From Meandrina meandrites (Eukaryota; Cnidaria; Anthozoa; Scleractinia; Meandrinidae): DNA of 64,000 bases. Below are positions 37,296 through 50,058 of this stretch, one piece after another. Each line of letters begins with the position of its first letter. The stretch's first letter is position 1. The stretch covers positions 7,322,501-7,386,500 of the forward strand of contig OY855906.1 in NCBI GenBank assembly GCA_963693305.1, given 5' to 3'. Made by a program: the position numbers and the translations under genes. The notes under the pieces were generated by a model. The model made no database searches. It was not told where the DNA came from and saw nothing but the letters and a program-made list of their open reading frames with translations.

Positions 37296-38720
37296 TTAAA
37301 CTGAAAATTCAAAGCTTGTTAAAATTTGCAGAGAAAATTTCCATGTTTATGGATTACTTGCACCCTAAGGCAGTACTTCGCTTCACTCTGTTTCCTTGAA
37401 CCGTTCGGTTTTTAAGCCTCGGCACGAGAAACTAGGAGGCTTCGGTATGCCCTTGCTATTCAAAAACTCTTATATATACCCAAGATCACAGCGACACCTT
37501 AACATTTGAAACATTTAAATTAAAAACACATTTTTTTGTTGTATAATACGTATTTATACTGCTGTTTGTATTATGTATTTAATATACTAAAATGGCCAAA
37601 GAACAAGAGTTTATAATAACGTACGTAGTTTGACTTGTCTGAACAGCAACCTCCTTCCCAGACCCTGTCTCTTTTCCTCTCCTCGATGATAAGGAAGGAA
37701 AAGGGCCTGGGAACGAGGTTGCCTGAACAGCTGATTGTTTGGAGCTGATAGTGATAGGACTGGTCATGAACTGTTTTAAGATTTTATCTATCCAGACCAG
37801 ATTTATACTTGCCTGGTTGATTAGCATGAAATATTTGCGTGCGATCTTTCCTAAGATGTGACGCGAACTTATACATGGGGCGGAATGCCACGTACAGGCA
37901 ATCAAGCGAATTATTAATGACTGCATAAGAATGTTGCTCAACTGCAAAAGTGCTCCCAGCTATAACTCAATCAATACTTAAAGATGTAGTAAAAAAAAGT
38001 TCGGTTTAAGCTGGAAAAATGTTATATGTAGAACCATATTACAGAATTTGTTGCTATATGTAATTTTCCAAATGAATGTATTGGTCTGTTTGGACAAAAA
38101 ACTGTTACAGCCAGAATTTAATGAAAAAATAATCCCGTAAAATTAATTAAGCTCCATTCTTTTTTAGTGAACAGTGGAACCTGTTTTAATCGGCCACTCT
38201 TGAGGAAATAAATGTTAAGTGGCTCTTAGCTCGCTAGAAATAAGCATTTATTTCGTGCTTGGTAGAAAATCAAGAGATTATATCTGGCTTTAGTGACAAC
38301 GAAATCATCTCACGACGAAAATTAGCGTATTTGAACCAACATGCCTTATGATGATTTCGATTGCCTTGTGCCTGGCATGGATTCAGCAGCTCCTTTTCGA
38401 GTGTCCATCACTTGAACAAAAGTCCGGACGCAGCCCGTCCCTTATCGGCCAAAAATCGTTGTCTCTTGCGGGCCTGGGTGAATAACTAAACCGCGATGAC
38501 TCTTCGAATGCTGCTAGTACAGCAACAAGAAAGAACGCTGGTCTGTTTGGTTGATATCGTTATTTTTTTCCACAGACCAATCCTCAAACTGGGCAAAAAG
38601 TAAGTTCACAAGAGCCCCCACCCCTTCCCAGTGGGCGTGGCTATGAAAGTTCTCGTCCCAGACCGTGCCAGACTGTTGCAGGGAAAACCTTGACGCATGC
38701 GTAATCTCAGTAAACATCTG
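37296..38720. other. Spacer between TMEM117 copy 2 and DCAF6
   Basis: 3' untranslated region of copy 2 and the DCAF6 promoter area. Contains a hairpin at 37647-37724 (CAACCTCCTTCCCAGACCCT / GGGCCTGGGAACGAGGTTG) and an AATAAA at 38207-38212. No gene seen. Confidence 0.55.
37647..37724. repeat. Hairpin, about 30-base arms
   Basis: CAACCTCCTTCCCAGACCCT plus GTCTCTTTTCC pairs with GGAAGGAAAAGGGCCTGGGA plus ACGAGGTTG. Confidence 0.75.
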
Positions 38721-38727
38721 CAAATCC

Positions 38728-38751
38728 AAGATGGCGTCTTTTTCTGTTTGA
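38728..38751 (+). promoter_or_regulatory. YY1-type site (AAGATGGCG) and 6-codon uORF upstream of DCAF6
   Basis: AAGATGGCG at 38728-38736 is the core of the YY1 element that often sits near start sites of housekeeping genes. Its ATG opens a six-residue uORF (MASFSV, stop TGA at 38749-38751). It ends 62 bases before the DCAF6 ATG at 38814. The position fits a TATA-less promoter or early 5' leader. Confidence 0.45.
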
Positions 38752-38813
38752 CTGTCACTTCTAGGCACTGTTGTCGTGTTTATAAAGTTCTGTTTACACT
38801 CACGAGCTGAAAA

Positions 38814-41800
38814 ATGCAGAATAGAACGACGTTACACCAGACTTTGCAACAGAGGGTCAACGGTGGCATTCCACCGGGCGTAGTATTGAAGAGGGCTCGA
38901 GGTATGTAGGAAGTTCTCGATGGATCGGTGAAAGACGATGAAAGATCTGCTGGTCTCTGTCATACTGTAGTTGTTTTCCCAACGGGATTTGACCAGTTAA
39001 CCCAGAATATTAGAATCGTTTATTGTGTTTTGCATTACATTTTTTGGAACGCATGAAATTCTTACTAATCCGAAGATTATTTTATATTTTGATCGATTTA
39101 ATTTCATTAATTAATAAATTAAAGTTTTATCAATGTGTATTTGCAGCACTTAATGAAAGGTCTGTTCCCTTCTATGGATTCAAATCTGTTTCCTTTAGAA
39201 TCTAACGATAAAACGTCGCATAATTACTGCCATAAAGTAAAATTGCAAAAAAAATCAGTTTTAAGAGTGTGTATGTACACTGACAAAATGATTTTCTTGG
39301 TTAGGAAGTAAATATCTGGTGCAGTGCTTGCAAAAAGAAACAACTCTGACTGGACACGAGGGCTGTGTAAGTTTTGTGTGCCCTTTGTTTTGTGTCTTAG
39401 TTGAGTGCCTAGAAAGCGAAATAAATTTAAAAAAATGAAATTTAATGCAATATTTTGTTATTGTGTGGTTCCAGAAAATATCCATACCCACCCCATGGAA
39501 GGCCAAATCCTGAGGGGGAGGGGGCTCTCAAAGCCAAAATTTTTAAAAGGAAGGAATTTTAATGGGAAGATTACTTGGTTGTATAAATAATTTACTCTTA
39601 TTTTCAATTTTGTATCTTGTAATATTTTTCTTTGTGCTCTCTGCTGTCAAATTGTTTCTTTCGAACTATTTCTGTAGCTACATGTAGCTCATTAAATGCG
39701 AAATGTTCAAAAGAAGTAAGCTTTCCTGTAGAACCTTTGAAATCCAGTATATTTTCTATCAGCTCACATATCCACACACGTAAAAGACAAAGTTTATATC
39801 ATCCACACACCAATAGTTAGCCAGTCAGAATGGCAAACTGGGCAGACTTGGCCAGATGTTTCGTATGAAGTGAGTTAACATCTGACTACTAGATTATCTT
39901 GTAGTTCCTTTGTGTTATGAAAACTAGACTGTGTTATGAAAACTGCAGCCTGACGGGTTACTGGGCTTGCACACAGACTTGAAATACCTACTTTTTACAC
40001 TGACCAATAAATGTTATAATTTCTATATATATTAGGTTAACAGTATAGCATGGAATGAAAATGGAGAGTATCTTTTGTCTGGTGCAGATGATTGCCATCT
40101 TAATATTTACCGGCCTGTCAATGGAAAGGTTTGTTGTGCATACCTCTTAAGAGTGCAGCACACTACATGTAGATGATTTTTCAAGGTCACTCGTATAGTG
40201 TATGTACAGTGAATTCAGACAAGCCCAAGACCTTGTCAGGCAATATCTAGCAGTGCAAAGTCTAAAAATAATTTGTCTTGTTGGGCCTTGTTGGCTAGTA
40301 TGCAGTGGACCAAGACAAATTATTTGTTGGTGCTCAGTTGTGTCATTACCAATCAGAAAGCGTTGTTGACAGTCTTTCTTGATTTTGGATGAGTCAACCC
40401 TAAGCCTTGCCGCAAAAGTCACAACAAAAATTGCCTAGTGTATGGTAAACTGATGGCTTGATAAATTTTGACCTGATTCGGCCTAAATAAAAAATCTCCT
40501 GATGGCGAGACAAATTTTAATCTGTTTTGACCCAAACAAAAAATCTCCTGTTCTACTACGAAAAATTGGCTAGTGTGTGGTGGCCTTCATTAATGAAGTA
40601 TGAAGTCCATACTGCATGATGTTTCTTGCTATAACTTTGTCTAAAAATCTGAATAAAGTACATTGTATAATTATTATTCTCTCTTTTCAGTTGTTGCACT
40701 CGATCAGATCCGGTCACAGAGCCAACATTTTCAGTGCCAAATTTCTGCCTTGTTCTGGAGATAAATGGGTTGGTGTTGTTTAAGCGGTTACTGTTTTATA
40801 AACATACATGTATTTTGCCATGGTTGAATAAGTAAATCTTGCATTGCAGTTGTCAGCTAGAGATTGTTAAATAAGTAGTGTGAACTGGAGGGAAAATTTA
40901 ATGCCTCTTGCAAGAAGCTGTAGATTTGAAGCGACAGAAACTGCATTTTGACAGCACATGGTCTGGACGAGTGACCTTAAGAAAGACATGTACCGTACAA
41001 CGAAAAATGGACTAGTGCTTATTTTGAATTTTGACTATCGGTTTGAAGCGTGATCTATATTATCAATCAATACTCCAGTGCCTAGTTGTCCAAAAGGTTG
41101 TTTTATTTTTTTATTACAAATAATTGTATTTAGGCTGGCAGCCTAAAAAAAAAGTAACAATTAACGTAGTTTTATTAATATACTAGCTAGTAAGTACTTT
41201 GGTATATTAATATTTTCCTTATAAGTAGTGTTATTAGTAACAGTAACAGTTTCATCTATACTAGCGTTAGTCTATGTATTTTTTCTAAAAAAAAGTAAAA
41301 ATTAGCATAGTTCTATTCATTAATATAAATAGTTAGTAAGTATTTTGGGTGTATTAGTATTTTCCTCTTAAGTAGTCTATTTAGTAATTTTATTCCTCGG
41401 TTTTTTTTTCATCTGTGCTCATGTTAGTTTATCTAGTTTTTCTTTCTTTTTATCTGCAAATGTAGTTTCAATTGTTATTGTCACTCTTATTTGTAAACTT
41501 ATATAAATATCAATAAAAAAACAAAAAACACAAAAAAAGCAAGAAATTATGTTAATTTTTGCTCACTTTATATACACCAACAGATAGTGTCCTGTGCCGG
41601 AGATGGCATGATTCATTTTACAGATCTTGACAGGGAATCGACATTTGGACAGTTTCAATTTGACTGTCATGCAGGAACTACATATGAGGTACACTATAAG
41701 ATACTTAATAAATGAGTTACATTTTGAATGCTGTAGTATAAGATTAGGGATGGGTTTTCTCAATGAAAAAAAAAAATAATAAGGCCCCATGGGTTTATGT

Positions 41801-44800
41801 GTATTTGCTATGTAAATTTAGCTCTAAAAGAGTGATAAAAAAAACCATTTAAATTTCTATCAGTCAGTAAGCTACCAATTTTAGCCAGTTCGTCTTACGG
41901 TTTTGTCGGCCAAGTATCAGATGATATGCCGTGAAATTCCAGTTATAAGCCCCCCTCCCCCCCCCCCCCCCGGCTTATAAACCCCCCTGGGTATAGTCCC
42001 ATCTACCTGGAAACAAAAAATATGTCAGGGTTATAAGCCCCCCACCCCCAGATATAAGACCCTTTGTTTATAAACCCACCCAAAACCCCTTACAAAGTTA
42101 AATAAGCCCAGGGCTTATAACCAGAATTTTACAGTATTTTTTTTATAGATATAGTTTATTGTATAATTTCAGGTCATTACAACCCCTGGAGATCCAAATA
42201 CATTCTTAAGCTGTGGTGAGGATGGTACTGTGAGGCTATTTGACCTCAGAACAAAAACAAAGTGTTTGTGTCGAGATTGCAAAGAGGTACATGCACTACA
42301 TGGCACTGTAGTATACTTAATACTGTGTTAGTTACTTAGCCTACTATGTGCACACTGTTCTTGTCAGCTGAGCTGCACATGTCATTTTCTAATTCAACAT
42401 GGCGTTGAGAAGTGTTAGTGTTTACGGGTGGTCAAAAGCAGATATTAGTGCAAAAGTGTGCATGCCTAGCTCATGACACTGTCCCTTCAAGCTATGTTTC
42501 AATCCTGGTGTAACAAACTCAGATGTTACAAAACCAGTGATGTAAATGTAGGAGCTGGCCACCGGCTAATTTCACCAACTGAAAGAAAGCTTACACTGGC
42601 TGAAATTTCACAAAAAAAAAACAGTTTTGAAGGTGGCAGTGGTGGCAGTTTTGAAGGTGCACAGGCCAGAAAACCACAGCCTGAGCTTGTTAATTCTAGG
42701 CCTGCTTAGTTTTATCTTCCTGACATCCCTGCAAAACTGTCTTGTATTGTGAACAGCCTGTGAGGAACTGGCATTAAAATAATGAGCTTTGTCATCTACA
42801 GATATGATATGATATGATATGATATGATATGATATGATATGATATGATATGATATGATATGATATGATATGATATGATATGATATGATATGATATGATAT
42901 GATATGATATGATATGATATGATATGATATATGATATGATATGATATGATATGATATGATATGATATGATATGATATGATATGATATGATATGATATGAT
43001 ATGATATGATATGATATGATATGATATGGGCCTGGTTGTTCGAAGGGTAGATGATGCTATCCACCAGATGAATCACTATCCAGTGGATAAGTGTTCACAA
43101 AATGAACTACACTAACCACTGGATAGTAATTTATCTGGTAGATAACGTTATCCATCCTTTGAACAACTGGGCTGTACACTCTACATGTAAATCTCAGGGT
43201 TTCACTTAAGTAGGAATTGAACAATCATATATACATGTATGTATGCTGGTTAATAGTCCTCACATTTAGCATGCATGCAAATCTGGCCATTTAAGAAATA
43301 CTGTAGAAAATGGTGCTTGTGTTCACATACAGTGTAGCCTGAAGCATTCGCAACAAATTCAAATTTTAAGTACAGGTAAACCTTGGATGCAGGAGATGAT
43401 ATAAATGTGCATGTGTTTAAGTAGAACCACACTTTGGAATTCTACCAAAGTTTGCTGAGTGTGCGCATCAGCTTGTGTAAACAAAAAGCAGTAGCTTCCT
43501 ACTCATTGTTTATAAAATAAAGCTAATGAAATGCAGTGATATACTGTATGTCATAAGGCAAGGGCTGTGTTTACACAGCCATGTGTAAAAAGACCAATCA
43601 AAGTGCATGTTATACATATGAATGATCAAAATTTATAAACTTAATTATTAAGGGAGTCAAGTGTGATATTTTAATTTGTCTCTGTTTTTTTGTTACATAC
43701 AATTAGGATATTCTAATCGACTGTGGGAAAGCAGTCACATCTATAAACCTGAACCCCATCATGCCATACCACCTGGGTGTCGGCTGTGAGGACAGCACTG
43801 TCCGTGTGTTTGACAGACGAGCGCTGAGCAGTAGCAGTTCAAACAAGATGAACGGCATGTTCTGCCAGTTCAGACCAGACTCACTGAATGGTAGAACATG
43901 TAGAGTAACATCACTCAATTACAGGTGTGAGCCTCAATATTTATATTTTTATGAGACCTAATATTAACATTGATGCTGATGTGTCAGTAAGGGCCTCTTT
44001 ACATGACCCGGGTTTGCTCAGCACAATGGGTTAACCCTTTTTCATTGTGTTGTTCCAGAAAATATCCATACCCCTTCCACAGAAGGTTTTTGGGTTTGAA
44101 TCCCCCCCCCCCCCCCCCCACCCTGCTGGAAATTCCAGTTAAGTTCCATACTTTTCTTTAAAAAACTTTAGCTTTTGAGATCCCCCACCCCCTTGGAATT
44201 TCCATTGACCTTCCATGGGGTGGATATGGATATTTTCTGGAACTGCACATTCAATCTTTGGTATGCATTTACATGAAAAGTCTTATTGAATATTAATGAG
44301 GGATGCGCCAGCGTGAGGGTGGGAGCAAGTGGGGTTATGATCATCATCCCCTGCCGTATTAGTTTCGCCCAGTTGACTCTCGCTCCCTCTGCAGACTAAG
44401 AGATGGCTGGTGACGAGTCAGGGTCAACCTATTTTTCAGAAAGTCACGTTTTCTTGTTTTTCCTTCATTTGTTTTTCATTCTTTTTGTGTTAGGCCAACT
44501 TGAGCAAGAGCCCAACCCAAGGTCGTGTAGAGAGGCTCAAAGTGTGTACTTCTTTACAGAAATAGAGCTTATATAAAATGTGGTTACTACAGCTCACAAA
44601 GTGAATAATAACCTATCTCTCTGCACGCATTGCATACCTGTAATGTCAGATAATAATGTTGTCCTCAAAATGTCTGTGTCATAGAGAAATTTAGTTTTTT
44701 GACTTTAGGCCAATGCAGGACAATATGAATAGGGAGTTATATTATGGAGGAGTTTGAGAGTACTGTCTGTATAATATTTTATCAAAGGAGGGGTCCATAT

Positions 44801-44838
44801 TATAGGAAAATCCATTACCTGACGAGGGAATTCCACGT

Positions 44839-44901
<63 letters not shown>

Positions 44902-47900
44902 TCAAGTGAAATTTCACGTGGAATTCACGAGTCAGATAATGGATTTTCCTTGAATCGCAGAACCTTTTAAAAATGAAAATGTGGTGAATGTTGCGAATTT
45001 TAACGCAGCCTCACTTTCAAGTCGCAATACCGCGCTGAATACCCTCGCATCTCTAGCCAATCAGAGCGCGAGAATTCTTTGAGCTATGCGATTCTATAGT
45101 AAGTGAAAGTGTGACAGTCTGTAAGTTGAGAGAGAGATTCAAGATTAGTTACAATGCGTGTTTTAAATTTATCTTTGGCTTAAAATTTTTTAAACAAGTT
45201 TGATTTTGATTTTTCATTGTCTCATATTCATTATCATAATAATCTGAAACAAAGGAAGACAGTAAAAATCAAACTGGTTTGAAAAATTGCAAGCCAAAAA
45301 TAAATTGAAACGACAACACATGTACCATACATTACAACAATAGTGGACTGTCACGTAGGTGAGCAGATTGATTTGCCACCAAATTCTCACAACTGACGTT
45401 AAAGAATTGTATGGCATTCTTTAAGGAGAGTTAACATTTTGAACTTAGCATTAAGATTTTGTCTTCTTTCTATCTTTCCAGTCCTGATGGTAGTGAGCTG
45501 CTCGTGAGTTACTGTGCGGATTATGTTTATCTCTTCACTTTACGAGGCACAAAACAACCACGCTCTTACCGCGACGATGGCTCAGAGGACGGATATTCCA
45601 ACGGTAGCAACGGTCATCGGAACGTGCCGCCGTTGAAGCGCCTACGCCTGCGAGGCGACTGGTCAGACACTGGCCCCAACGCCAGACCCGAGAGTGAGCA
45701 CCCCTCCCCTGAGAGTTCTCTTATGCAGCGCATGTCCGATATGTTTGCGCGCTGGCTCGAAGAATCGTTTCGCGCTGGTCAGCGTCATAGAGCGCGGACA
45801 TCGTCGTCGCGGTCTACGACGTCATCTTCGTCTGTGTCGTCTTCGCCGCCGTCTTATATTTCGGGAAGTTCGTCAGAGTCGAGTGGTACTTCGGGAGTGT
45901 TCGGAGAGGAACCGAGGAGGCGCCGAAGTCACGAACGAAATTCCGAAGTGTCTCAAGGTAGGAAAGGATTAAGAGTGAGGGCGTCAGGTGACGCGTCTAT
46001 GGAAACGGACTCGGATCCGGCACCGAGCAAAGAAAATAGCAATAGAACTGCTCAGGGTGTGTCGAGTACAACATCTGTTGAGCTTATTCCACATTCCGAG
46101 GAGGAAAATGAAACTGCTTCTGGAACAGCTGAAGAGTGTACGAGTGAAACTTCTTCTAGCAGTGCCACTGTTTATACAACAACATCGGAGAATGATACGG
46201 TGTCAGGAGAGCACAGCTCCGAAACCTTAACTGAAACACTATCATTTACGAGGGCAAACGAAAATAGACACATCGATGATCGGTTGAGCCGAAGTGATAC
46301 CGATGTTGTGTCGAGAAGAGAACGAAAAACTGAGCAAACGGGCTCGTGCAATTTGAGGGGCTTGCTTTCAACCTCTGCCATTGCAACGCAACAAAGTAGA
46401 CAGCATAAGAAGTCAAAAAGTGTAAAAAGGGCAGACCCAGTTGAAAATTTAGCAGCTGCAAGCTGTAGTGGTGACGCTGGAGAACTGCTAGGCAGAGAAA
46501 AGCGTTCTTCAGAGGCCGCCCGAGAAACCACCAGCCCGAGTCGCACGCGCGCGGAACCCACCCCTCGCGAGGAACTTCGAGGCGCAAGAAATGTAGACGT
46601 GAGTAGTGATGAAAGCGCTGTGCTTCAAGATCAAACCTCAGCGGCCACACGAATTCAGCGGGTTTATAGACTTCATAAGAAGGCCAAGTCATGTATGGAT
46701 TATGAAGAACAGGAGATCTGGATTCCAGAAATGACACGAGTCTACAAGGGCCACCGGAACGCCCGAACAATGGTAAGTGTTGTTTTCGTCCATCAGAAAG
46801 GGTTCAATCGAGCTCCCTGCATATCTCAAACGTATAAATCATTTCCGATCAATCAATCAATTGATCGATCGATTAAACAAACAAATAATCAGTCAGTCAG
46901 TCAGTCAGTCAGTCAGTCAATAATTTAGCCGATCTTGCTTTGTATTATTTTGATGTCGTTACAACATGCTAAGGGACTCGTGATTTTCATTGGACCACTG
47001 CAGAACTTGTTCTTTGTTTTCATATCATTCTGTTAGAGCGGTTTGCAATTAATCACTCTGGCCAATCGCAAAGGGCACAGACAATCCAGTGAACCAATCA
47101 AATACATGTGGCCGGAGAGTGGGAAAACGTCTGTGAACAAATCCACACGCGACCTGTATTTGTTTTACTCCTGATTGTATGAAAAAGTGGCGCGAGTGTT
47201 TTTTTAACAAATCACTAAGTATAGTAATTCAAAACCAAAGCAAATGTGAATTACTTTCGACACAAGTTTTAATCCACTATGAAAGTTTTACTGTACAGTA
47301 TTTCTGAATCAACCCAATTTTTCTCTTCGCAAAATCCTTACTTAATATATTAAACCCAGTTTGAACTCAAATGTATCTCTTTGCAGATTAAGGAAGCAAA
47401 TTTCTGGGGCGAGGAGTATGTTCTCAGCGGCAGTGACTGTGGGCGCATCTTTATTTGGGACAAGTACAGCGCTGAACTGGTGATGATTCTTCAGGGGGAC
47501 AAGCATGTGGTCAACTGCGTCCAGCCACACCCATTTGACCCCAGTAAGTCCTGTCTTTGCCGTTGTTGGAAATTTGAACAAAAATGCGTTGGGATTCTCG
47601 TCAAAGTAACTCTTCGAAGACTTAGATAAATAGAGTCATGTTTTTCAGTGTTTTTGGTGAAACGACTTATTACGTCCGAGCACCAATTCTGTACTAACCC
47701 GAGATCATGCTCTTCCTCCCTACTTATCTCTCCGGGGAAGAAGTTCTTTTCTTCCTCCCTTCTACCTTTGAAAAAATAAAAACAACGCCTGACCGCAGGT
47801 TAACTCTGTGCTGACCTGATTTCAACTCTCATTCAACATGAATGCCGTGTGATTTTTGGCATCATTCATTTCTCGGTCTGGCCAAAGGTAACTTCCGACG

Positions 47901-48830
47901 TTTCTTGAAGCACGCATGTCTTTACGGCGTTTTTTAGTGTGAGTTTACTTGACTTCGGTCGTTTGTTGTGTCAACAGTCCTGGCATCGAGTGGAATAGAC
48001 TATGATATCAAACTCTGGACGCCTTCTGCTAAAGAACCGATGGAACCCACAGATAAAGACGAGGTTTGTATGTTATATTGTACAGCAGAAGGACAAGATT
48101 TGCTTCATCTGCGCGTGAGTCTTGATCGACAAAATTGCTTCAGTTTCTAACTACTGTCAAATGAAACTTGTGCTCGTAATCTAGTTGTCAGTTAAGGGCT
48201 TGATCTCTTTTTTTAAGACTTCGGTTGAGCTCAAGTATTTTTTTAATCAATGATTTTAGAAAACGTGTTTATAAATGCTTATTGTTCTTCGATGTTTTGT
48301 TTTCTTTGAAGATTATCGGTCGTAACGAGAAAATGTTGGAGGAGAGTAGAGACACGATTACTGTTCCAGCTTCGTTCATGATACGCATGCTGGCCTCTTT
48401 GAATCACGCGAGATTCGGTACGTACGCAAACATTTTTTACAGTAACGATGGTCACTAAAATGATAAATCAATATCCGATCCATTATTTAATTAACCTCTA
48501 GCAATGGCCGCCTCGCTGAAAAGGTCAAGATTTTTCCTCCTAACTATGCCTCCATCCATGCACTTTATATGAAACCTTACAAAGACCACCACTCTACAAC
48601 GGCGGGCAGGGTAAGCTTTGGGTAATCTCTATCCGTCGAGGGCCCGTCAAAACCAGTGATTGTTAATGGTGGAGTTAAACGTGGGATGTTTGTTTCTGCC
48701 TGAAAAACTAAATATAACAGTAATGTTGATCTTTATTTCAATTTGTTTGTTTAAAATTATGCCTCTTTCTTTCATGACAGGTCAGCAAAATCAAGACGAG
48801 GATACTGATTCCGATTCCAGTGATGACTGA
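38814..48830 (+). CDS. DCAF6: DDB1- and CUL4-associated factor 6 (WD40 + IQ motif), 12 exons
   Basis: Exons: 38814-38901, 39305-39366, 40036-40128, 40691-40768, 41584-41688, 42173-42286, 43707-43924, 45482-46772, 47387-47543, 47978-48063, 48312-48417, 48781-48830; 815 aa, all in phase. WD40 blades occupy about residues 40-285 and resume at about 675-765 ([45 protein letters not shown]), closing the propeller around a 400-residue Ser-rich disordered insert held mostly in one 1291-base exon. Vertebrate DCAF6 signatures are clear: [48 protein letters not shown]. An IQ motif ([15 protein letters not shown]) near residue 640 should bind calmodulin. The family acts as a substrate receptor of the CUL4-DDB1 ubiquitin ligase and as a nuclear-receptor cofactor. 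The protein ends in an acidic run, as in the human protein. Confidence 0.95.
41940..42135. repeat. Interspersed repeat built on CTTATAA motifs
   Basis: Several copies of TTATAAGCCC, a poly-C run and inverted ends (TTCCAGTTATAAGCCC / GGGCTTATAACCAGAA). A diverged relative is seen near 22735-22860. Intron 5 of DCAF6. Confidence 0.55.
42801..43027. repeat. (GATAT)n pentanucleotide microsatellite
   Basis: About 45 units with one slip near 42930. Lies in intron 6 of DCAF6. The minus-strand frame of repeated SYHII is an artefact. Confidence 0.97.
43029..43172. mobile_element. Foldback MITE with GTGGATA arms
   Basis: CCTGGTTGTTCGAAGGGTAG...ATCCACCAGATGAATCACTA pairs with TAGTAATTTATCTGGTAGAT...CATCCTTTGAACAACTGGGC; arms of about 58 bases. 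It abuts the GATAT array. Confidence 0.85.
44051..44248. mobile_element. Foldback repeat with TTCCAGAAAATATCCA ends
   Basis: GTTCCAGAAAATATCCATAC at the left is the complement of TATGGATATTTTCTGGAAC at the right. A partial relative is at 39465-39560 (GGTTCCAGAAAATATCCATA). Intron 7 of DCAF6. Confidence 0.8.
44804..44950. repeat. Near-perfect palindrome, about 65-base arms
   Basis: AGGAAAATCCATTACCTGAC ... CGCGAAAAACCGATATCGCA pairs with TGCGATATCGGTTTTTCAAG ... GTCAGATAATGGATTTTCCT. The central loop is short (GAATCGCGAAGCGATGAG, itself pairing). Intron 7 of DCAF6. Confidence 0.88.
46889..46919. repeat. (AGTC)n microsatellite
   Basis: About 7 units just downstream of the large DCAF6 exon, after an impure GATC/AATC run. 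Confidence 0.9.
47036..47272. mobile_element. MITE family B, copy
   Basis: GAGCGGTTTGCAATTAATCA at the left; inner AATCCAGTGAACCAATCAAA and GTGGCGCGAGTG; right end TACTTTCGACACAAG. Shorter than the other copies. Intron 8 of DCAF6. Confidence 0.75.
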
Positions 48831-49178
48831 AAGGTGTCACGCGCTTGTCACGCAAATGTCACGCAAATCAACTGGAAGCTAGTCGAGTTGCTGCCGGGGT
48901 GTTTGTCGTTCTCCGGGTGTACATTGACTCTAGAATGTAAATAATAATTGAGTATTATCTGTAATTACTATGTTAAAGAAGCTATTGTTTGCATAATAAT
49001 GTGGTTCATAACCTTGAGACAGGGGGACCAACTGGGTACAGACAGCTGGAGCCAGCTGAGACCAGGTCTCGCTTAGGTAGGGTTGACACTCCCTGAAGTA
49101 GCACCACTTCACAGGTGCTACCAGCTACTCTTATTGCTTTCTTACCAGGGCCTATTTTAGTCTGCTCTTTGCCTTTCT

Positions 49179-49184
49179 ATTAAA
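49179..49184 (+). promoter_or_regulatory. Candidate poly(A) signal (ATTAAA) of DCAF6
   Basis: ATTAAA lies about 350 bases after the DCAF6 stop. A canonical AATAAA also occurs at 50230-50235, so alternative longer 3' ends are possible. Confidence 0.35.
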
Positions 49185-49642
49185 ACGAGTTTTAGTGCAA
49201 AACCATTCATATGGAAAGTGGTTTTACTACAACGTTCATTTATTGTGCAAACCAAACTATTTCATACAATATGGCAGGTTTTTGGCCTGATTTACCTTTT
49301 TGAAACAGAGGCATAAGGCATTTCAGAAATGACTTGTTTCCCGTTTCTGTGGTAAAATGTTATTCTTCTACGTTGCATATTGAACACGGAAGTTACATTA
49401 TGTGCCATGCGTACGTAGTTAATGACGTTAAGTTAAAGGAGCGATGTCACCGCAAGTCTTTTTTCTGATGTAAAAATTTCTATCAGTCTCAAGAAAACCT
49501 TGAAATAATAATTTTCTAAGTTAGAAAAATAACAAAGAAGCAGTAATAAACCGACAATTAACAAGGATGGCTACGAACGAGCAAGATTAACACGGATTAC
49601 GAACAGCAAACTTGAAACAAAAAATGTGCTACTAATTGAAGC

Positions 49643-50058
49643 CCCCCCCCCGGGGGGGGGGAACTCCCATATGAAAGGGGCGGGGATGCTCGTCGGAAAT
49701 TTTGAAAAGAACCCCTGAAGGAAACCAATTTGGGAGTGAGTCAAGACGTTTTTGATTCTTAAAGGATACCAAATTTTCTAAAAATATTGGCGTTTTGCCC
49801 GGAACATCCTAAGTGAGACCAAAAGTACGAAATTTACACTCCTAGTGGGTCGGTATGCAGCTCTCGTAAGGTCTCACATGAGTGGCTGAGAGAACAATAG
49901 AACAAACAACAAGAACAATGCCCCTAGCCCCCAAAACAATAGCAGCTGCTAACTAGAGGACCAGTAGAATTACAAGCTTACGAGAGCTACGTCACTATTG
50001 AGACGACGAGCATTCCAGCCCCTTTCATATGGGAGACCCCCCCCCCCCCCCCTCCCTG
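49643..50058. mobile_element. Foldback element carrying a nested MITE
   Basis: AACTCCCATATGAAAGGGGC...GATGCTCGTCG pairs with CGACGAGCATTCCAGCCCCT...TTCATATGGGAGACCCCC. MITE family A copy 3 sits inside it at 49857-49989. Confidence 0.75.
49857..49989. mobile_element. MITE family A, copy 3
   Basis: GCAGCTCTCGTAAGGTCTCA at one end and AAGCTTACGAGAGCTA at the other. Nested within the foldback element at 49643. Confidence 0.85.

Noticed and set aside
38781..38786. TATAAA just before DCAF6
   Set aside because: It ends only 27 bases before the ATG, so a start site at normal distance would fall on the start codon itself.
42792..43076. 94-codon frame of repeated SYHII
   Set aside because: Translation of the GATAT array in DCAF6 intron 6.
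46172..46770. 129- and 174-codon minus-strand frames in the large DCAF6 exon
   Set aside because: Shadows of a Ser-rich coding region; no motifs or splice support.
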